NCBI GenBank assembly: GCA_012845835.1
Contig: JABAKD010000002.1
Span: 27,764,710 to 27,828,709 of the forward strand
Origin: Undaria pinnatifida
Taxonomy: Eukaryota; Sar; Phaeophyceae; Laminariales; Alariaceae
Reading direction: 5' to 3'
DNA: 64,000 bases
The notes beneath the pieces were generated by a model that was given only the letters and a program-made list of their open reading frames with translations, was not told the DNA's origin and did no database searches. Each line of letters starts with the position of its first letter. The first letter of the stretch is position 1. Shown here one piece after another: positions 57,101-64,000 of this stretch. The translations under genes were made by a program, and so were the position numbers.

Positions 57101-57880
57101 GGGATGTCCAGCCTGGAGCATCACCGTCGCCCTACGATGATGATGGCCTTGACGTGCCACCTTCCAGAGGCCATCAGACTGCTGTAGCATGGTTTCACAC
57201 CAACTATGTCCTGATGTTTACCTCAAATCTATAGACTATCCATCTACCTGTCGCCCCCTCTCACTGGTGGGGTCTGCCAGGGCATCTGCATTAACTCGCC
57301 TTCATTTGCAGAATCCTGCCGAAGTTGGTCACACAGACTAGTTTCTCGAATGGTGGCTTATAAATGCCCCATGTATTGGACGCAAACCGCGATTTCTCGG
57401 TTTGACGACGTCCTACGTGGTTCGTCAGATTATCTCTTTTTCGGCGTCGACGGTGAGCTAGTCTTGTTTTCTGCTGTCCATACAAAATGTCGTCTCCTCG
57501 AACAGCCCTCCGGCACGTCTCCGCCGGTCCCCACTAACCAACGAATAAAGGGGGCGTCATCTTGGGTCGCGGGTGACTTCAATCAGCATTACCCAGAAGC
57601 ATGCTACAAAAAGGTTCGAACATTTTTTTTTTTGAGCAGGCGGATTTTTTCAGTCGTTCGGCCGCATGACGTTATTATTTAACTAAAAAAAAGTCAAAGA
57701 ATCCAACAAGTTAAACGATGAGACAATCGAACACCGTTCAGGGCCCGTACGAACAGAACCGCAAGCAGACTCATGGGACAGAGGAAGCAGGGTACCATAT
57801 TCCGTGTGTTATCCGTACTGAGCTGTGTATATATATATACTGCGGTGTGCCCGAAAACCTGGCCATGGCCACCAAGCACA
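54171..57880. other. No recognisable gene
   Basis: Contains a G run followed by TACTAGTATGGTCGTCGTGC at 54741-54767 (possible start of a family B remnant), an AT microsatellite at about 55209-55232 and a perfect 15-bp inverted repeat at 55709-55723 / 55798-55812. Open frames are short and unrecognised. Confidence 0.45.
55709..55812. repeat. 15-bp perfect inverted repeat with 74-bp loop
   Basis: CTATGTAGGCTAGTG at 55709-55723 is the exact complement of CACTAGCCTACATAG at 55798-55812. Similar CTAGCCTACGTAAG and GTGGGTAGTGCTATATAG words recur near 60250-60340. It may be the core of a small inverted-repeat element. Confidence 0.65.
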
Positions 57881-58175
57881 TTTTTTTTTTTTTCGCACAC
57901 TTCTACTTTCCAGCTTCTACACAAGCCGTGGTCACAGGTGTCGTCCCTTCTCCCCCCGGTTCTTGCCTTCAATTTGTACTGCGCATAGGGTTCAGCAATC
58001 CCACAGCTCGTCGGTTTTTCATCGAGCTTTTCACGCTCTCGCGCTTCCGCAAGTCAATTTGTGCACAAGAAAAAGTCCCTACGAATTCATACGAGTATGG
58101 ACTCGGCGGGACTCGAACTCACGAAACCGACCTATACCAGACTCGAGGATAACCTGATACGCCACCGGAGCGACC
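57881..58175 (-). mobile_element. tRNA-derived SINE, copy 3
   Basis: The best-preserved head. On the minus strand it reads GGTCGCTCCGGTGGCGTATC with an intact A box, and B box GAGTTCGAGTCC. The body is shared with the other two copies, and the A tail is 13 bases (T run at 57881-57893 on the plus strand). TGTGC lies directly beyond the tail and again one base before the head, a plausible 5-bp target duplication. Confidence 0.9.
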
Positions 58176-58990
58176 GGCACAATATGCGTGTGCACCGACT
58201 GCTCTGTTGAGATTGTAGCAGCGTGTGTTCATATGGACACGCTCGAGGAGACCAAAGGCAGCGCGAATGTGACTATTAACAAAAGGGTGTAGCATCAGCC
58301 ATCGACGCACGGTCAACTATCTGAGGTTTTTTCCTTTTCGAAACGCCCGCACCAAAAACGCCGTCACGTCTTGCTAAATGGCTGGGGGTAAGCCCAAGTT
58401 ATCTCATCCCTTGTCTCGGCCGCCACCGCCAACAGCGGAGCGCTCCCGCAGCGACCGCACCCACCTATCTCCATCGAATATGAATATATCTAGTCTGACC
58501 GATAGATAGATGTGGATACGTTTTGATCGGACACATTGTAGACGTTCCGCTATAGCGTATACCCATGTAAATTGGCAAATAGTATGCCCTATACGTTACC
58601 CTGGGAACTTCCTTCAGAGTGGATATGGGCTTGGTTAGACGTCGGCAGACTACTACCGTTTTACCTGATTTACACGTGAGCGTGGGCCACAAATGAGGGT
58701 TGACGACCTACCGGTACCTCCTTCGACCGGACAGAGAACAGACAATTCATCACGCACCCCCCGCCTCCACACGCGTGCTACGTATGATTCAGAGGTGCTC
58801 GTAGCATTGTTTTGGCCATGATGGCATTTTTTTGGCCAACGAGACTCCTCCTCAACTCGGGAACTACCCCGCAGTATCAATATCGTGCTGTATGTCACAA
58901 CATTTTTCGTGCCCGCAGAGGCCACGGGCTACGGCAGGGGGGATATTAATGCATGTTAATACCCCATTTTTCACTGCCGGTCTGTCTGAG
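58176..58990. other. No recognisable gene
   Basis: Only short open frames without motifs; leads into the microsatellite. Confidence 0.4.
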
Positions 58991-59530
58991 CATATCATAT
59001 CATATCATATCATATCATATCATATCATATAATATCATATCATATCATATCATATCATATCATATCATATCAAATCATATCATATCATATCATATCATAC
59101 TATCGTAATATCAAACTATCATACTATCATACCATGATACTATCATACTATCGTACTATCGTACTATCATACTATCGTATCATCATACTATCATACTACC
59201 ATACCTCGTACTACCATACCATAATAATATCATATCACATCATTTCATACCATATCAAATAACATCGTATGATATTATACTATCACACTATTTAATATCA
59301 TACTGTCATGCTATCATACTGTCATACCATCATACTATCAGACTATCAGACTATCATGCTATCAGACTATCACATTATCATGCTATCATACTATCATACT
59401 GTCATACTATCATACTATCACACTATCACACTATCACACTATCACACAATCACACTATCATACTATCATACTATCACACTATCACACTACCACACTACCA
59501 TACTATCATGCTATCATACTATCATACTCG
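58991..59530. repeat. Large compound microsatellite, (CATAT)n then (CATACTAT)n-like
   Basis: The first 110 bp are near-perfect CATAT units. The remaining 430 bp are degenerate ATCATACT/ATCACACT octamers. The long His/Tyr/Ile/Leu-rich open frame here is a repeat translation. Confidence 0.95.
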
Positions 59531-60774
59531 CGCGAGTGACTCTGTACCTCACTGACAAAAATAATGTAGGCCATTTGTTTTTTGGCGCCGCGTCGCTTGC
59601 CACTCCATTTCGGAATCGATCGGAAAATCAAAACAGCACGAAAGCACGAAAGCTGAATGCCCTAAAACGAACAGGCGGACCCCACTGGCGCGAGTAACCC
59701 CAAGTGCTCCACTAAAAACGATTTCCCGAAAGTGAACCCCCTCCCGTAGCCTTGTCCTCGTTAGATGCCGACTTAAGGGCCAGGGGCTTGTCAACCGCGT
59801 CGCACATTCATTTTATCGGGTATGGAGTAGTCTATCAAGTTAGAAACCTAAAAACAAATAAGAGTACCCTTGCCGTACTGTTAGTACTACTTGAAGCATA
59901 ATTGTGTCTCCTCGTGCATTTTGGTAAGGGGACTCCCGTTGGCGTGCCGCTAGCAGCGCCGACGTGCCGTCGACGCTGTCTCCGGTTCCGCTTAGGCGCG
60001 TCCTTTTGCCACGCCCCCCCCCCCCCCCCCCCCCCCCCCCTCGGAACCCCAGCTGATGCTGACGCCAGATCAACAGGCCCGATACCTTCAGACGCCCTTA
60101 CCATCGGTTCTTTATCTTTGGACAACCCTGCGTAGAGACCAATCCCTCCTGCCGTCACTGCCTAGCGTGGTAAGAGTTACTGAGTGCGGCCCGAGAGCGT
60201 TCGGAGTCGAGGGTGGCGTGGCTAATAAAGATTATGATGGTGTTGGTTATATGGCGCCACCCGCTAGCCTACGTAAGATACGTAACTCTAGTGGGTCGTG
60301 GTGACTATGCAGGCTATAGTGGGTAGTGCTATATAGCAACGAAAATATGCTTTAGACCTAGTTACTGCGTAAGTTGGTAAATCAAGAACCTTCGGGCGGA
60401 CAGAGTCGTCCACAGCTTAATTTTTCGAGGTTGGTGCTGAAGACATCGAGGGCAGAGTCGCAGTGCAAGCTGAAGAGGCTGGAGTTGGCAGCGCCAAAAG
60501 GCGCTACACAGTCCGGGTTCGCGGGTAGTCTAAAGTGGAGGAAAAGCGACAAGGTTACCGAGGAGCTAGCAGACGGACAGCGCATCCTACTGTAGGAAGC
60601 TACGTGAAAGCGAACCTCTTTGCCGTTAAACCGTCTCACTACCGCGAAAAGCATCCGCACATAATCTAAATCGCTTGTCCCCAAAAGGACGCAGTTGTAC
60701 AAAGAGGACAAGTAGGGGGGCTGATTTTTCCAGACGCTTGGAAAAACAAGGGCGGATAGACGCACGCTACCAGG
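59531..60774. other. No recognisable gene; 27-base C run
   Basis: Contains an uninterrupted C run at 60014-60040. Short TAGCCTACGTAAG and TAGTGGGTAGTGCTATATAG words near 60250-60340 echo the inverted repeat at 55709-55812. No conserved ORF. Confidence 0.45.
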
Positions 60775-61080
60775 GAAGAGGGTGCACCATTTTTTTTTCC
60801 CTGCAAGGTTCTTGGCTTGAGAAAAAGCACTACATGCATACCTCACCCAAGAGCAGTTCTTTTTTTTTTCCCCCCTTTTTTTGATAAAAATGAAAGTGCG
60901 CTCCGATTGAAAAAAAAAAATCCCATAGCCCCCTAGGTATAAAACGAATCCCATAGCAACAACAAAAAAAGAAGAATGGAATTATGACGAAATTGGGTCA
61001 AGGAGCTCCGTCGTTCAGAAATTAACGCCGCCAAAAAAGTACTGCCCACATCCTACCACACGTCCGTATGGTATTACTTA
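60775..61080 (+). repeat. Composite repeat R1, fragment of copy 3
   Basis: TTTTTTTTTCCCTGCAAGG, then a GAAAAAAAAAATCCCATAG block and GGAGCTCCGTCGTTCAGAAA, matching 8060-8260 and 15160-15400. It is followed by family C (61136), whereas in copy 2 C precedes this block, so the order is rearranged. Confidence 0.5.
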
Positions 61081-61135
61081 CACCAGAAGACCAGAGTCAT
61101 CCCGATCCAACGGCGGGGGGGGTCCAGCAGAAAGT

Positions 61136-61320
61136 TCCTGAGCTCCTGCCATGAAGAGCTCATATGTCTCACCACCCGATACTACATGACTTCGAAGGCA
61201 TTCGTTCGCTTGCGCAATCCGACGACCAACACTTCCATGCGCTAGTCATAAAAACAGACGTATGGTCGTGAAAAATATGAGACAAACCGATAGAGTTCTT
61301 CGCTTGAGGAGGTCAACTAA
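61136..61320 (+). repeat. Dispersed repeat family C, copy C3
   Basis: CTCACCACCCGATACTACAT, GACTTCGAAGGCATTCGTTC, GCGCAATCCGACGA and CGCTTGAGGAGGTCAAC match the other C copies in order. Confidence 0.65.
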
Positions 61321-62509
61321 TCACAACGCCAGGAAAAACATATGGCCCACAACGTACAACTCCTGCCGTGGGATGGCTCAGATGGTTGATGTGTGTGTGC
61401 GTTTTTTTTTTTCCAGGCATGGGTGTGTTGGTGAGAGGGCGACACCTTTTTTTCGGTCGATTTTTTTTTGTAGTCATGGTTTGTGTCGGTGAAGGGGCGG
61501 CCTTCTTTGTTCGATGGCGTTCGTGGGCATGGGTATGTCGGTGAGAGAGAGATGGGCCTACTGTGTTCAGCGTTAGGGAGAATACCTGTGGGGGCGATGG
61601 TGTGCGCGTGAAGACGGCTTCGGTTGCGCCGGGCGAGTAATTAGGATTTTTGCTTTGGACGGGGGAGAGCGTGAGATTTTGCTTTGCGCAACATATTTTT
61701 GGGAGAAGGATCGCATGCATGTTAGCCAATGTCGGAGGATCGATAGACACAGTCAAAGATAGAGGCAGGCGTCGTCGAGGCAGGTAGCTTCTCATGTACG
61801 AATATATATATATATACTTCAGTATATATATATAAATATACATATGTGCGTGAATGGTCCTCGCTGAATTCCTGCGTCTTGACGAACTGATGAAAACGTT
61901 GACATTGTGGTGATGTGGAAAAAAAGGCGGTTTTGGGACGGGGTCGCCTCATAGATCGTTCTCTGAGGAAACGGTAGGGTGAGTCGAAGGCAAAGTCGCT
62001 TGAAAGGCCTGTTCCGCAAAAAAAGTGGTCCGAACGGGAAAGCTGATAATCGAATAATCAGGTATGCTTGCCGGGCGTTGAGACACGCCAGCAGAGAGTG
62101 CAGAGAAGGGATTTTTTGGCAAAGAAAGGGTGTTTGGCAAAGGATACTGTTGTTCTACTGCGAACGCCAAACGTGCAAATTGTAGTCATCAATGATTGGC
62201 AATTCGGGGTCCTGCATGTCCCGTATCGTTTATCCTTGGTCAGTCTCTTACACTTGAGCAACTGTGATAATACTGGGTAGGGGAGACAGATTACCTCCCT
62301 GCAGGTCGGCCTATTCAGTAGGTTGTTGAGATTACTTGCGCGTGCTCGTTTCTTAGAGACAGAAGAATATTGGCGTTGTTCAGATCACGTGCCCGTGCAG
62401 ACGTGCGGACTGATTCCCTGGGGCAAGACCACCAGGGTTTGTTAAATCTTTTGGCACGAACGCCTTCCTAGATATCTCAAAACGTCTCATTTCCCCCGTG
62501 ACTCAGGAA
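61321..62509. other. No recognisable gene
   Basis: Contains an AT microsatellite (61802-61840) and a GTGTGTTGGTGAGAGGG-like repeat of roughly 60-90 bp spacing at 61420-61560. No protein motif. Confidence 0.4.
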
Positions 62510-62720
62510 AACCCCGACTTTCCGAGGTATTACCATATCACTAGCCCACTCCGATGAGCCGCATGTGCAGAAATATGGGCAATTCGGGAAAGCCCCGCTC
62601 CACGAACTAAAACATGAGTCGAAGATGATACTCTTCAAAACCCACTCCCACATCTCTGAATGGCGAGGCTACGAAGCCGGGGAAAATATCCAAAACGCCG
62701 AGACAATAGGAAAATGAAAA
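62510..62720 (+). repeat. Composite repeat R1, left block of copy 3
   Basis: CACTAGCCCACTC, ATATGGGCAATTCGGGAAAG, CGAAGATG and CACTCCCACATCTCTGAATG match 7630-7770 and 14650-14790. Confidence 0.5.
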
Positions 62721-64000
62721 ATATTATGGTCGTCAGGAACCGGAAAACGCCTTACGTCGAAAACCCACCGCTACATGGTCAACAAGATGACGAGGGAAAG
62801 AACACGAAACCTTGTCGAGGAGCAAAGCAGAAAACCCACACTACCGCGCAACATCTCCAGCGAAGGGGGGGGGGGGCAGCATCGCAAGGAAGGTGCAAGA
62901 CGAAAAAAACTTGCAGTCCTGTGTCGCAGTATGAGCTCCTAGGAGAACTAGGCCGCCCCCGACGCGTATCGGGGGGGGGTCGACAGGATTAAAAGAAGGC
63001 AAAAAAGAAAGCAAAGTATTGTCCCGCGCCGCCGTACGAACATGTCCATTATCCAGAACGCCCCCTGGCTCTTCGCGGGAGGGGGACTAGGCAGGACGAA
63101 AAATAAAGCGAGTAAATAGCAAACCCAAACCCAAACCCGACCCAAGACTAGGACACATCGAAGGATACCCGTAAGAAACCTTCAACCCATAAAACCCAGG
63201 AAAACGGAAAGCTATCGAGCGTCGCGGCAATCATACAATCACGGCCGCGCCTCGACGCTTCGATATCGAAGGAGGGACCACGCAGGCCCAAACTGCGAGG
63301 GAGCACGCAGCTCATCAGCTCGAAAAAAAACTGGACGCTCAGACGAACGCTCGTCGAAGTTCGGAAAGGGACAGATTCCCCAAAAGCACCCCACCTAAGA
63401 CGAGTGGGTGCAGTTTCGCTCGCACACTGCGGAAGCACTACCCGACGAAATCATACCATCCAACATGTCGCGCCTGATAAAGGTCTGTGGGGATCCAGTG
63501 TCTAGGACGGACACGCAACCACAAGATGTCAAGGCGTCCGTCCCGCTATGAACGGCAATTTCTGGCGAAAAAGAGGCGTCGTCGAGCGTTGTAGTGCCCC
63601 CCCTCCGACAAGGCAGGGACCGTGTTCCGAGAGCGCGAGGTCAGGGTCGACACCAGGGGATGATGGCCAATACTTCGGGGCTGTGGTCTGCTAGTGCGTT
63701 CGAAAAAAAGGTCGAAAACTCCGAAGGACGACCTGGTCCAGCGCGGTCCGTCTCCAAAGGACGAGCCGACGGCGCTGCTGGGGAAATCTCATGAATTTCG
63801 CCTGACGAGATAAGTGAGAGGATTCGGGGTTTGCCAACCCGGCCTCACTTGCGCGAATGGCGTCGCGGACGGCGGACAGAGCTTTTTCCGAGCTAATTTG
63901 TGCCTCGCCACCTATTAGGGTCGCTGGCCTCGGGGTCGTTCGCCCGGGGGCCGATGCCCCCAAACGGTGCCAAGCGGGCTGGCTTCAGCCAAAAAAAGGG
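62721..64000. other. No recognisable gene
   Basis: A short CCCAAACCCAAACCCGACCC run at 63122-63143 and two G runs near 62866 and 62970. Open frames are below 110 codons and lack motifs. Confidence 0.4.

Noticed and set aside
59308-59697. 129-codon His/Tyr/Ile-rich open frame
   Set aside because: It is a translation of the CATACTAT-type microsatellite.
61365-61390. A-box-like sequence GGATGGCTCAGATGGTTGA, suggesting a tRNA or another SINE
   Set aside because: No B box at a suitable distance and no tRNA fold; probably chance, or a remnant too decayed to support.
1-64000. CRISPR array, bacterial operon or giant-virus insertion
   Set aside because: No spacer-repeat arrays, no tight gene packing and no viral hallmark proteins. 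Introns and retroelements point to ordinary eukaryotic nuclear DNA.

Overview
This is eukaryotic nuclear DNA. Conserved protein-coding exons are separated by GT-AG introns of 0.8-3.5 kb, the intergenic space is long, and there are LTR retrotransposons, a LINE fragment and a tRNA-derived SINE family. Simple repeats and long G or C homopolymers are abundant. The low-complexity protein at the left edge (poly-Gly, poly-Pro, poly-Gln), the mid GC content and the large repeat-filled introns resemble a multicellular stramenopile such as a brown alga. That placement is an inference from style; there is no rRNA or diagnostic marker gene in the window.

Layout. 1-3299 (+): 3' part of a low-complexity gene, two exons with matching phases. 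3300-10430: no recognisable gene; microsatellites and dispersed repeats. 10430-13270 (-): decayed Ty3/gypsy element (integrase, RNase H). 13376-18470: dispersed and tandem repeats. 18817-30818 (-): the one clearly conserved gene, the AC40/RPAC1 subunit shared by RNA polymerases I and III. Seven exons (985 nt) spread over 12 kb can be placed at base resolution; the N-terminal exon was not found. Its introns hold a SINE, minisatellites, a decayed copy of its own exon and dispersed repeats. A palindromic 19-bp minisatellite lies just past its stop codon.

33690-42295: a nested transposon. A full-length Ty1/copia element on the minus strand (33836-39710, LTRs of 474 and 406 bp, perfect 5-bp target duplication GGCTC) sits inside an older plus-strand copia element. 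Removing the insertion and one GGCTC restores one continuous reading frame through the older element's Gag-pre-integrase region. 42369-42715 and 53515-54170: arrays of a palindromic 12-bp satellite. 43700-49450: no confident gene, two low-confidence coding candidates and a second SINE. 49700-53850: copies of two dispersed repeat families (A and B), one copy of A being split by a LINE 3' fragment. 54170-64000: mostly non-coding, with a third SINE, a 540-bp (CATAT)n-type microsatellite, a 27-base C run and repeat fragments.

No CRISPR array, prokaryotic operon, rRNA gene or functional tRNA gene was seen. The most informative items are the base-resolved RPAC1 model, the dated nesting of two copia elements, the three-copy SINE, and three unrelated palindromic repeat systems. 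Repeat boundaries were judged by eye and are approximate unless stated otherwise.
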